Shown one piece after another: positions 1 to 5,635 of a stretch of 5,821 bases of DNA. This stretch comes from Bacillota bacterium (lineage in GTDB: Bacteria; Bacillota; Bacilli; Alicyclobacillales; SLC66). The stretch lies in contig JAKADD010000178.1 of the NCBI GenBank assembly GCA_021820825.1, forward strand, positions 1 to 5,821. Reading direction: 5' to 3'. The notes under the pieces were generated by a model. It saw nothing but the letters and a program-made list of their open reading frames with translations, ran no database searches and was not told the origin of the DNA. Numbering within the stretch: the first letter of the stretch is position 1; each line of letters begins with the position of its first letter. The position numbers and the translations under genes were made by a program.

Positions 1-1
1 C

Positions 2-109
2 GCCGGTGGCGCCGTACTCGTTCTGATGGGCGTTCTGCTGTTGACGGGCAGGCTGGAGGCGCTTACGGCCTGGCTCATCCGGATCTATGGCGGCAACGGC
101 GGTCTGTAG
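2..109 (+). CDS. C-terminal end of a CcdA-like cytochrome c biogenesis / thiol-disulfide membrane protein (5' partial)
   Basis: Only the last 35 codons are present, read from base 2 to a TAG at 107-109. The first part is a hydrophobic helix (AVLVLMGVLLLTG), followed by an amphipathic stretch (RLEALTAWLIRIYGG) and a glycine-rich end. This helix with a TGR-x-x-x-LTAWL ending resembles the last membrane segment of Gram-positive CcdA proteins. These pass electrons across the membrane from cytoplasmic thioredoxin to extracytoplasmic thiols, for example during cytochrome c maturation. The catalytic cysteines of the family lie in earlier helices outside the window, so they cannot be checked. The gene ends 78 bases before rfbD on the same strand. 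The family call rests on a short fragment, and another polytopic membrane protein is possible. Confidence 0.55.
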   Translation, partial: AGGAVLVLMGVLLLTGRLEALTAWLIRIYGGNGGL

Positions 110-114
110 GGCAG

Positions 115-138
115 CAGCGATGTACTCGCCCGTCGCTG
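115..138 (+). other. Small hairpin between the membrane-protein gene and rfbD
   Basis: CAGCGATG (115-122) pairs with CGTCGCTG (131-138) as an 8-bp stem with one G.U pair and an 8-base loop. It lies 5 bases after the TAG of the upstream gene. No T-run follows, so it is not a convincing intrinsic terminator. It could be a weak attenuator, an mRNA 3'-end stabiliser, or chance. The next bases contain TGCTAAAGT (146-153 region), which resembles an extended -10 but has no recognisable -35. Confidence 0.25.
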
Positions 139-187
139 TGAATGTGCTAAAGTAATAGGATCAACAGGAACGGGATGTGTGTGACAG

Positions 188-1102
188 ATGCGTGTTGCGG
201 TGACGGGGATTACCGGACAGTTGGGCCATGACCTGGTGCAAACGGCAAAACGATCGCCCATGGCGGAGAAGCTGGAGGTGATCGCGCTTGACCGCGCGGC
301 CCTGGATGTTCGCCGTGCACGGGATGTCAGGAGCGTGCTGGAGACTGTGCGGCCCACCGCCGTGATCCATGCTGGTGCGTATACAAAGGTCGATCTGGCG
401 GAGGGTGAGGGTCGTCTGGACGCTTATGCGGTCAATGCGTTTGGCGCGCAACACCTCGCGCAGATATGCGGCAGTCTGGGAATCACTCTCGTGTATGTCA
501 GCACCGATTATGTGTTTGACGGCAAGAAACGGACACCCTATACAGAGTTTGACGTTGTGAACCCCATCAACGAATACGGCAGATCCAAATGGGCTGGAGA
601 AGAATTTGTGCGGCGGCACTCGCCGCGACATTTTATCGTGCGCACATCCTGGGTGTACGGTGAGAACATCGCGCCAGGCGGCGGCAACTTTGTAAAGACG
701 ATGATGCGCCTCGCCCGTCGGCAAATGGGCGAGCGTCCGGATGGGTTTGCTGAAGTGGCTGTGGTATCGGACCAGATCGGATGTCCGACCTGGTCCCGCG
801 ATCTTGCAGAGGGTATTTGGAACTTGCTGTTGGCGAATTCGCAAGGATTGGATACCTTTGGCACCTATCACATGGCCGGTTCCGGAGCATGTTCATGGCA
901 CGATTTTGCCTCCGCCATTTTCCAGGAAGCCGGTTTCGCAGACAGGGTGACCGTCAGAGCGATCCCCGCCAGTGAGTATCCACGACCTGCCAGACGGCCC
1001 GAGTACTCCGTGCTGGAACCCCTTGCCCTGCGGGTGCAGGGGCTGCCAATCCTGCGTGACTGGCGAGCAGCTCTGAGCGAGTCTATGAACGTATTTATAT
1101 AA
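188..1102 (+). CDS. rfbD: dTDP-4-dehydrorhamnose reductase (RfbD/RmlD family)
   Basis: This 304-residue protein is the usual length for RmlD. Family members reduce dTDP-4-keto-L-rhamnose to dTDP-L-rhamnose with NAD(P)H in the cytoplasm, the last step of the nucleotide sugar pathway. Visible motifs are the Rossmann GITGQLG at residues 7-13, STDYVFDG at 105-112, the short-chain dehydrogenase YGRSK (Y130, K134) within NPINEYGRSKWAGE, RTSWVYG at 152-158, DQIGCPTW at 195-202, and a C-terminal RPARRPEYSVL region (266-276). The ATG at 188 is chosen because the reading frame is closed just upstream (TGA at 182-184) and the Rossmann fold starts at once. Its Shine-Dalgarno is poor (AGGA at 166-169 or GGGA at 172-175, both distant). 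No rfbA, rfbB or rfbC is in the window, so the partner enzymes must be elsewhere. It precedes manC but is separated from it by a large palindrome and a promoter. Confidence 0.93.
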   Translation: MRVAVTGITGQLGHDLVQTAKRSPMAEKLEVIALDRAALDVRRARDVRSVLETVRPTAVIHAGAYTKVDLAEGEGRLDAYAVNAFGAQHLAQICGSLGITLVYVSTDYVFDGKKRTPYTEFDVVNPINEYGRSKWAGEEFVRRHSPRHFIVRTSWVYGENIAPGGGNFVKTMMRLARRQMGERPDGFAEVAVVSDQIGCPTWSRDLAEGIWNLLLANSQGLDTFGTYHMAGSGACSWHDFASAIFQEAGFADRVTVRAIPASEYPRPARRPEYSVLEPLALRVQGLPILRDWRAALSESMNVFI

Positions 1103-1104
1103 GG

Positions 1105-1212
1105 GGAAAAACTCGCCCAGCCGGGATCGTATACTGTTCCGCTGCTCAGACACGGCTGCGCCGAACTCGCCTCGGAACAGTATACGATCCCGGCTGGGCA
1201 GGCGCGTTTTCC
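1105..1212. repeat. Large palindromic element with 27-bp perfect inverted arms
   Basis: The left arm 1115-1141 and right arm 1173-1199 are exact reverse complements over 27 bp. The left arm begins GCCCAGCCGGGATCG and the right arm ends CCCGGCTGGGC; each carries GTATAC. The 31-base spacer can itself form CGGC-TGC-GCCG (1153-1163). Outside the arms, GGAAAA (1105-1110) pairs with TTTTCC (1207-1212), interrupted by a small internal loop. The element starts 2 bases after the rfbD stop. The A-run/T-run flanks fit a bidirectional intrinsic terminator. The stem is far longer than a normal terminator, however, and the arms are perfectly matched, which also fits a MITE- or REP-like mobile palindrome. 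On the minus strand the stem is followed within 3 bases by TTTTT; on the plus strand TTTT comes 7 bases after the stem. Confidence 0.85.
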
Positions 1213-1255
1213 GGAATAGACCCCCATGCTGCTGCGCAGCACCAACAATTGGGTC

Positions 1256-1279
1256 GAAAATGCGCCTGCGGCGATTTTC
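1256..1279. terminator. Possible bidirectional terminator-like hairpin upstream of manC
   Basis: GAAAAT (1256-1261) and CGCC (1263-1266) pair with GGCG (1270-1273) and ATTTTC (1274-1279). This gives a 10-bp stem with one bulged G at 1262 and a TGC loop. The A-run on one side and T-run on the other are typical of bidirectional intrinsic terminators, but the GC stem is only 4 bp. It ends 15 bases before the TATAAT at 1295 and so covers the -35 area of that promoter. It could instead be a protein-binding site. Confidence 0.35.
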
Positions 1280-1294
1280 AGGGCTAGATTACTG

Positions 1295-1300
1295 TATAAT
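1295..1300 (+). promoter_or_regulatory. Consensus -10 (TATAAT) upstream of manC
   Basis: A perfect TATAAT sits 69 bases before the manC start. No good -35 hexamer is found 16-18 bases upstream (the position holds CGATTT, inside the hairpin at 1256-1279). This promoter would therefore be weak or activator-dependent if it is real. Confidence 0.4.
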
Positions 1301-1328
1301 TGAGGGGAGTCAATGAATCTGGTATAAC
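1300..1328 (+). promoter_or_regulatory. Candidate sigma-A promoter for manC-manA
   Basis: A TTGAGG -35 element (1300-1305) is followed by a 17-base spacer and a TATAAC -10 element (1323-1328). The spacing is ideal and the hexamers match consensus at 4/6 and 5/6. Transcription would start near 1335 and give a leader of about 35 bases before the GTG at 1370. It overlaps the upstream TATAAT by one base, so the two promoters could not both be occupied at once. Confidence 0.5.
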
Positions 1329-1357
1329 TGCAGCGTTCTCAAGCAGTGTTTGTGGGT

Positions 1358-1363
1358 GGAGGT
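1358..1363 (+). promoter_or_regulatory. Ribosome binding site fixing the manC start
   Basis: GGAGGT lies 6 bases before the GTG at 1370. This spacing selects GTG 1370 over the in-frame GTG codons at 1346 and 1352, which have no Shine-Dalgarno upstream and would add residues that do not belong to the family. Confidence 0.8.
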
Positions 1364-1369
1364 GCTGGC

Positions 1370-2755
1370 GTGAAACTGGTTCTTTTATCGGGTGGTTCGG
1401 GCAAACGACTCTGGCCCATGTCCAATGACAGTCGATCGAAACAGTTTCTGAAGGTGCTGACGGACGACCACGGTCAGGCCGTTTCAATGTTGCAACGCGT
1501 ATGGGCGCAGCTTGAGAAGACTTCCCTGGCGGAGCATGCCTATATTTGCGCTTCCAAGGCTCAGATTGAAATGATCGTGTCCCAGGTGGGAAATGCACCC
1601 GTCATCGTGGAACCGGAACGGCGCGACACGTTTGCGGCTATTGCGGTGGCCGTCATGCATCTGATCGATATTGAAGGGGTGTCTCCTGACGAAATCGTCG
1701 CGGTGCTGCCAGTGGATCCCTATGTGGACGACGCGTTTTTTTCCGCCGTCATAAGTCTGGAGCACGATTTGCAGGCCTCTGGCGCCGATCTGGCGCTGCT
1801 CGGAGTGAGACCGACAGAACCGACCAGTAAGTTTGGTTACATTAGTGTGACGGATGTGCAGACAGGTGGGAACGGGAGACAGGGCGAATATGCGAAGGTG
1901 ACCTGTTTCGTCGAAAAACCCCCGCGCAAACAGGCGGAAGAATTGATCGCTCAGGGCGCCCTGTGGAACTGCGGCGTGTTCTGTTTTCGTCTGGGGTATC
2001 TGAGGGAGTTGCTGCGGGCCTATGCTTTTGGTTCGTCGCATGCGGAACTTGTCGATCACTTTACGGAACTGCCCAAACGCAGTTTCGATTATGAAGTGGT
2101 GGAGAAAGCTGAATCAGTTATCGTGAAAGCGTATGAGGGCACCTGGAAGGATCTTGGCACCTGGAATGCCCTGACTGAAGAAATGACCGATGAGTTTATC
2201 GGTCAGGGAGTTGCGGTGCAGTGCGAAGGCACGCATATCGTCAATGAACTCGGCATCCCGCTGGTTGCCATGGGCATGAACGGCGCCGTTGTGGTGGCAA
2301 CCCCGGATGGAATTCTGGTGGCGAACAAAGAACACAGCAGCGCTGTCAAGGGAATTGTCGAATCGTTCAGCGGCAGGCCCATGTATGAAGAGCGGCGTTG
2401 GGGTTCCTACCGTGTGCTGGACTACATGAAGATGGCAGACGGAATCGAAGCGATCACAAAGATGATCGAACTGATACCAGGATGTAATATCAGTTATCAT
2501 AAACACATGCAGCGTACGGAGATCTGGACGATTATTCAGGGCGCGGGCGAGCTCGTGCTCGATACGCGAATTATTCGTGTGGCGCCGGGCGATGTGGTGC
2601 GGGTGTTTCCTGATCAGTGGCATGCGATTCGGGCGCTTGACAAGCTGCAGTTCATCGAGATTCAGCGCGGCCCGGAGCTGGTTGAGGAAGATATTGCACG
2701 GCGGTTCATGGACTGGACCGACATTGTCGAATATTGCGCCGCTCTGGCGATCTGA
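1370..2755 (+). CDS. manC: Mannose-1-phosphate guanylyltransferase with C-terminal cupin (ManC / type II PMI-GMP family)
   Basis: The 461-residue protein is predicted to make GDP-mannose from mannose-1-phosphate and GTP in the cytoplasm. The nucleotidyltransferase domain shows the signature GGSGKRLWPMS (residues 8-18), SKQF (23-26), FVEKP (180-184) and NCGVF (200-204). The usual PADH-type segment reads PVDPY (114-118), keeping the aspartate. A left-handed helix linker is followed by a cupin domain at about 340-435 with likely metal ligands H377, H379, E384 (NISYHKHMQRTEIW) and H418 (WHAI). Length and layout match the two-domain ManC/AlgA-like family, whose cupin is a mannose-6-phosphate isomerase in some members. 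A separate class I isomerase gene follows 73 bases downstream, so the cupin here may be redundant or regulatory. The start is a GTG chosen by its GGAGG. Its own promoter lies directly upstream. Confidence 0.9.
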   Translation: MKLVLLSGGSGKRLWPMSNDSRSKQFLKVLTDDHGQAVSMLQRVWAQLEKTSLAEHAYICASKAQIEMIVSQVGNAPVIVEPERRDTFAAIAVAVMHLIDIEGVSPDEIVAVLPVDPYVDDAFFSAVISLEHDLQASGADLALLGVRPTEPTSKFGYISVTDVQTGGNGRQGEYAKVTCFVEKPPRKQAEELIAQGALWNCGVFCFRLGYLRELLRAYAFGSSHAELVDHFTELPKRSFDYEVVEKAESVIVKAYEGTWKDLGTWNALTEEMTDEFIGQGVAVQCEGTHIVNELGIPLVAMGMNGAVVVATPDGILVANKEHSSAVKGIVESFSGRPMYEERRWGSYRVLDYMKMADGIEAITKMIELIPGCNISYHKHMQRTEIWTIIQGAGELVLDTRIIRVAPGDVVRVFPDQWHAIRALDKLQFIEIQRGPELVEEDIARRFMDWTDIVEYCAALAI

Positions 2756-2767
2756 GGAAGTCCACGA

Positions 2768-2791
2768 ATGGTCCGCTGGATCAGGAAATAG
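2768..2791 (+). other. Seven-codon reading frame with a good Shine-Dalgarno in the manC-manA junction
   Basis: ATG at 2768 reads MVRWIRK and stops at TAG 2789-2791. GAGGAAG (2754-2760) overlaps the manC TGA and lies 7 bases before this ATG, which is ideal spacing. Nothing shows it is translated. It could be a leader peptide, a ribosome hand-over step between manC and manA, or chance. Confidence 0.25.
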
Positions 2792-2820
2792 GCGGTTGGC
2801 GCTGCAACGAAGGAGAAGAG

Positions 2821-2832
2821 ATGCGCTTGTGA
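2821..2832 (+). other. Three-codon reading frame (MRL) overlapping the manA start
   Basis: AAGGAG (2810-2815) is placed 5 bases before ATG 2821, which reads ATG CGC TTG TGA. Its TGA (2830-2832) overlaps the manA GTG (2829-2831) as GTGA. The strong ribosome binding site therefore appears tuned to the tiny frame, with manA started by termination-reinitiation. Alternatively the ribosome uses GTG 2829 directly, with a long 13-base spacing from AGGAG. Confidence 0.35.
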
Positions 2833-3782
2833 GAACAATCCACCCTGTTTTTAAACCGCGTGTATGGGGCGGTTCGTATATCAGTGAGCATTTTGCCGCA
2901 GCGCCAGCCGGAATTGCGCTTGGCGAGGCGTGGCTACTGTCCGGACATCCGTCGGGAGAGACGCGCGACGAGCAGGACCGACCCCTCCCGACCGTGTCGC
3001 GCAGCGATCGCTGGTTCCCCGTGCTGATCAAACTGTTGCATGCCAATGCGGACCTGTCAGTCCAGGTGCATCCAAATGACGATCAGGCAAGGGCCGTTGG
3101 CGATCTGGGCAAGACTGAGGGCTGGCTGATCCTGCAGGCGCAACCGGGATCCCGCATCTGCTATGGGCATAGTCTCGATTCGCCAGAGGAACTCAGACGG
3201 GTTCTGCTGGAAGGCCGCCTGGACGAATACCTGCGCTATGTCGATGTAAAACCGGGCGACTACTTCCCGGTGCCGCCTGGCACTGTGCACGCCCTGGGTG
3301 CGGGCATCGTGGCTCTTGAAGTGCAGCAGGCGTCGGATACGACGTATCGGCTGTACGATTATGGCAGGTTGGAAAATGGCAAACCGCGGGCATTGCATAT
3401 CGAAGAGGGCATCGCCGTAACGGCGTTTCCACAGCCGGGGGTGCCAGCGTTGCATCCCCAAACGGGCGGATTTTTCGCCGCCGGTTCCGGGATGGATTAT
3501 GGAGCAATCCTCAGAGACCGGCGTAACGATGACGCCATGACCGTCTATGACGACAATCCTTTCTTCGGCTTTGCTACGCTCACCGTGAGGGACCACTGGC
3601 AGAGCGCTGATTGGCGACGGGACTTGTCCGCCGTGTTCTGTGTCATAGCCCTGGATGGGAACGTCAAGCCTCGCGATTTGGCGCGGAATTCGCAATCCTA
3701 CGACACATGGCTGTTCGAACCGGGAGAAGAGATACTGCTCGCGGGGTCTGGCCGTGTGGCTCTGATCCGCATCCCCCTCTAA
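2829..3782 (+). CDS. manA: Mannose-6-phosphate isomerase, class I
   Basis: This 317-residue zinc enzyme is predicted to interconvert fructose-6-phosphate and mannose-6-phosphate. It would feed mannose into GDP-mannose synthesis together with the upstream manC. The length fits the short Gram-positive ManA type. Family motifs in order are FKPRVWGG (8-15), LGEAW (31-35), FPVLIKLLHANADLSVQVHPND (63-84), GKTEGW (94-99), PPGTVHALGAG (149-159) and SDTTYRLYDYGR (169-180). By comparison with characterised class I isomerases, the zinc ligands are Q79, H81, E97 and H154, and R174 is the active-site arginine. All are present, so the enzyme looks intact. GTG 2829 is chosen because the conserved N-terminus begins right after it. 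The same frame is open further upstream but lacks ATG or GTG codons and family sequence. The ORF ends 23 bases from the end of the convergent transporter gene. Confidence 0.93.
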   Translation: MRTIHPVFKPRVWGGSYISEHFAAAPAGIALGEAWLLSGHPSGETRDEQDRPLPTVSRSDRWFPVLIKLLHANADLSVQVHPNDDQARAVGDLGKTEGWLILQAQPGSRICYGHSLDSPEELRRVLLEGRLDEYLRYVDVKPGDYFPVPPGTVHALGAGIVALEVQQASDTTYRLYDYGRLENGKPRALHIEEGIAVTAFPQPGVPALHPQTGGFFAAGSGMDYGAILRDRRNDDAMTVYDDNPFFGFATLTVRDHWQSADWRRDLSAVFCVIALDGNVKPRDLARNSQSYDTWLFEPGEEILLAGSGRVALIRIPL

Positions 3783-3805
3783 ACGGAGTCTTTGCCAGAG
3801 GCGTG

Positions 3806-4795
3806 TTATTTTGCAGTGTCTCTGTGTTCCGGCGCTGGATCATCGCAACAGAGGATCGAACCGCCATGCGGATGCTCTGCATCCTCTACCTGGACGGTTA
3901 CATGACCGATGCCGAGGTGCACCAACCGGTGCTCCATTTCACGCAGGACAGCCTGACTGTGCCGAATCGTCTGTTCGCCGTCGATGACCACATGGCAGGA
4001 GAGCGCATTGCGACCACTCGTGATGCTCCAGATGTGCAGATCATGGACATCGTGAACACCGGGAGTGGATCGAATCGTCTCTGCCACTTCCTGAAGATCA
4101 ATGCCTTTGGGCGTTCCCTCCATGAGAATGCCGACCGACTGCTGTACGATTCGCCAAGCTCCAAACGCGATCAGCAGGGCGATCAGAACACTTAAAATGG
4201 GATCGATCATATAGAAGCGTGTCGCAGCGATGACAATCGCGGCTACTATGACGGCTGCGGAGGCGGCCGCATCTCCCAGCATGTGCAGTACAGCGCTGCG
4301 TACGTTGATATTATTTTCAGACCGTAAACCCAGACCCAGGTACAGGTTGATCAGCAGGCCCACGCCGGCGCTGATGAACATCCATGTGCTGTCTATGGGC
4401 TCGCTGTGCTGGAACCTGCCATACGCCTGCCAGGTAATCACGATGGCGATTACAATCAGCCCGACGCCATTGCTGAGCGCTGCGAGGATGCCCGTTCGAT
4501 GGTATCCGTAAGTCATGGTGTCGTTGGGGGGCTTTTGCGCCTGGACCATTGCATACCACGACAACCCGATTGCGGCCAGATCGGTCAGGACATGACCCGC
4601 GTCAGACAGCAGCGCCAGACTGTGCGACAGCATCCCTCCGATTGCCTCGACAAAGAGCACAACGCAGGTGAGTGCGAACGCCTGTTTCATTTTATCGACG
4701 GGCGCGTGCGTGTGAAAGACTCCGCCGTGATGATGGTGGCCAGAATGATCGTCTTCCGGGCCGTGATCTGCGTGTTGACGCGCTTGCTGAATCAT
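3806..4795 (-). CDS. czcD: Cation diffusion facilitator (CzcD/ZitB-like zinc exporter)
   Basis: The 329-residue inner-membrane protein is predicted to export Zn2+ or related divalent cations in exchange for protons. The N-terminus is histidine-rich (H8, H11, H17, HHHH at 20-23, H28, H30), a typical cytoplasmic metal-binding loop. Six hydrophobic segments follow at about 38-56, 61-84, 103-122, 138-157, 168-190 and 198-215. The transport-site pairs H68/D72 (DAGHVLTD) in helix 2 and H171/D175 (HMLGD) in helix 5 give the HD-HD pattern associated with Zn/Co/Cd transport. The C-terminal ferredoxin-like domain starts near GTPKG (227) and contains VHDLHIW and a terminal CC. The ATG at 4795 is preferred over an in-frame ATG 20 codons upstream because AAAGGAG precedes it by 7 bases. 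It lies 78 bases downstream of the MBL-fold gene and may be co-transcribed with it. The exact metal cannot be read from sequence. Confidence 0.92.
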   Translation of the reverse strand: MIQQARQHADHGPEDDHSGHHHHGGVFHTHAPVDKMKQAFALTCVVLFVEAIGGMLSHSLALLSDAGHVLTDLAAIGLSWYAMVQAQKPPNDTMTYGYHRTGILAALSNGVGLIVIAIVITWQAYGRFQHSEPIDSTWMFISAGVGLLINLYLGLGLRSENNINVRSAVLHMLGDAAASAAVIVAAIVIAATRFYMIDPILSVLIALLIAFGAWRIVQQSVGILMEGTPKGIDLQEVAETIRSTPGVHDVHDLHIWSITSGRNALSCHVVIDGEQTIRHSQAVLREMEHRLVHLGIGHVTVQVEDAEHPHGGSILCCDDPAPEHRDTAK

Positions 4796-4802
4796 GCTGA
4801 AA

Positions 4803-4809
4803 CTCCTTT
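4803..4809 (-). promoter_or_regulatory. Ribosome binding site fixing the CDF transporter start
   Basis: On the minus strand AAAGGAG is followed by 7 bases and then ATG (4795-4793). This decides against the longer in-frame start at 4855, which has no Shine-Dalgarno. Confidence 0.8.
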
Positions 4810-4825
4810 CTGGAACTGTCATCTC

Positions 4826-4854
4826 AACATAGCACATTGTGGGGAAGACATCCA
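4826..4854 (-). promoter_or_regulatory. Weak candidate promoter just upstream of the CDF transporter
   Basis: The minus strand reads TGC-TATGTT (extended -10, hexamer at 4831-4826), with TGGATG (4854-4849) 17 bases upstream as a poor -35. It would let the exporter be expressed apart from the MBL-fold gene. No clear metal-regulator operator palindrome is visible around it. Confidence 0.25.
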
Positions 4855-4873
4855 TGGCGCCAGACGCACTGGT

Positions 4874-5509
4874 TCAGTATAGAAGATCTTCCCAGAGAGC
4901 GCCGCGCTGAACGGGTTCGCCATGCGCAGGGCAGACCCAGGCAAAGGGAAACGCTCCTACGCTGTGGAACGATTTGCGCAATGCCTCTTTATTCCAGGTC
5001 AAGAGACCTGGAGATGGCCTCAGCCTGCCTTTGCGGGTTGTCACAAGATCTCCGGCCAGCAGGACGTCGCCATAGAGCAGAGACACATGGTCACGCGTAT
5101 GGCCAGGCGACGGGATCACTTCCAGGTCGCCGATCCGCTGGCCGGGTTCGTAAACAGCATCGATGACCGGCGCCTCCACCCTGATCATGGCTTTGATGAG
5201 CCGACGCATCCCCGCATCTTTTTGTGCGCCCTGGATGAGCGGCAATTCGCCGCGGGGAGCCCACAGTTTTGCGCCTGACAGTTGCTGCAGACGCTTTGCG
5301 TTGCCAATGTGGTCCACGTCGCTGTGAGTGAGCAGGATGTGCGCGATGTCCTGCGGCCGCATGCCCAGTCGTTCAAGCCCGGCAATGACCCGCTCACTTT
5401 TTCCGGGGAAAAACGTGTCGACGAGTATGGGTTCAGAACCCAATACAAGATAGACGTAGCTGCCCTTGGTCTCCTCCAGGAGATGAACGCCGTGCGCAAT
5501 CTCCAACAC
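4874..5509 (-). CDS. MBL-fold metallohydrolase (metallo-beta-lactamase superfamily)
   Basis: This 211-residue cytoplasmic protein (no signal peptide) has the full MBL-fold motif order: D31 in ILVDTF, LLTHSDVDHIGN (61-70), PGHTRDHVSL (H137), LAGDLV (D154) and PAHGEP (H196). The first motif is H-S-D-V-D-H, so the second histidine of the usual H-x-H-x-D-H is an aspartate (D64). This variant is known among Gram-positive MBL hydrolases and still allows metal binding. The substrate cannot be predicted; glyoxalase II-like, lactonase or other thioester/ester hydrolysis are options, and the lack of a signal peptide argues against antibiotic resistance. The start is GTG 5509 (4 bases after GAGGAGG), but the next codon, TTG 5506, has better spacing (7). 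It is the first gene of a minus-strand pair with the CDF exporter and is divergent from the molybdoenzyme gene. Confidence 0.85.
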   Translation of the reverse strand: MLEIAHGVHLLEETKGSYVYLVLGSEPILVDTFFPGKSERVIAGLERLGMRPQDIAHILLTHSDVDHIGNAKRLQQLSGAKLWAPRGELPLIQGAQKDAGMRRLIKAMIRVEAPVIDAVYEPGQRIGDLEVIPSPGHTRDHVSLLYGDVLLAGDLVTTRKGRLRPSPGLLTWNKEALRKSFHSVGAFPFAWVCPAHGEPVQRGALWEDLLY

Positions 5510-5635
5510 TTTTCCTCCTCATTTTGAATCATTGACAGTCAAACTGTGATACGCTAATAAGTATAGCATCTAAATAAAATATCCAAGCCAGTCCAGACAG
5601 TTTTAAAATGTGGATGGCGAAGGGCGGAGACCAGA
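5510..5635. promoter_or_regulatory. Divergent promoter region between MBL-fold gene and molybdoenzyme gene
   Basis: This 126-base AT-richer region separates two divergent genes. Leftward, an extended -10 TGC-TATACT (hexamer 5565-5560) has TTGGAT (5586-5581) as a -35 at a short 15-base spacing. Rightward, TTGACA (5532-5537) is a perfect -35 with TAATAA (5555-5560) 17 bases later. A second rightward -10-like TAAAAT (5604-5609) lacks a good -35. The perfect palindrome TTGAC-A-GTCAA (5532-5542) overlaps the rightward -35 and would lie just downstream of the leftward start, so it is a candidate operator. The minus-strand GAGGAGG (5520-5514) is the MBL gene ribosome site. Confidence 0.5.

Larger units (their letters stand above)
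1103..1369. other. 267-base rfbD-manC intergenic region with palindrome, hairpin and promoters
   Basis: No credible gene is present. From left to right it holds a large imperfect palindrome (1105-1212), a 12-bp perfect palindrome TGCTGCGCAGCA (1230-1241), an A/T-flanked bulged hairpin (1256-1279), two overlapping candidate sigma-A promoters (1295-1328), and the manC ribosome binding site (1358-1363). The arrangement suggests that rfbD transcription is ended or processed here and that manC-manA is driven from its own promoter. Confidence 0.7.

Noticed and set aside
161..871. Long open frame (236 codons) on the minus strand opposite rfbD
   Set aside because: It lies antisense to a clear RfbD gene, has no recognisable domain or ribosome site, and its composition is what the complement of a GC-rich gene gives.
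1230..1241. Perfect palindrome TGCTGCGCAGCA as a regulator site
   Set aside because: Twelve bases of GC-rich alternating sequence can arise by chance, there is no known match, and it lies about 54 bases upstream of the nearest -10.
2577..2828. Upstream extension of the manA frame
   Set aside because: The frame is open into manC, but the extra residues overlap real manC sequence, lack a ribosome site and do not match ManA; the conserved N-terminus begins after GTG 2829.
2114..3046. 310-codon minus-strand open frame across the manC-manA junction
   Set aside because: It is antisense to two well-supported genes with intact motifs, and its protein is rich in R, S, H and P with no family resemblance.
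3783..3805. Shared terminator between convergent manA and the CDF gene
   Set aside because: The 23 bases between the stops contain no stem-loop that I can find; termination must occur inside a neighbouring gene or by another mechanism.
4406..4882. 158-codon plus-strand open frame opposite the CDF gene
   Set aside because: It is the complement of a clear transporter gene with conserved motifs; its protein shows no domain.
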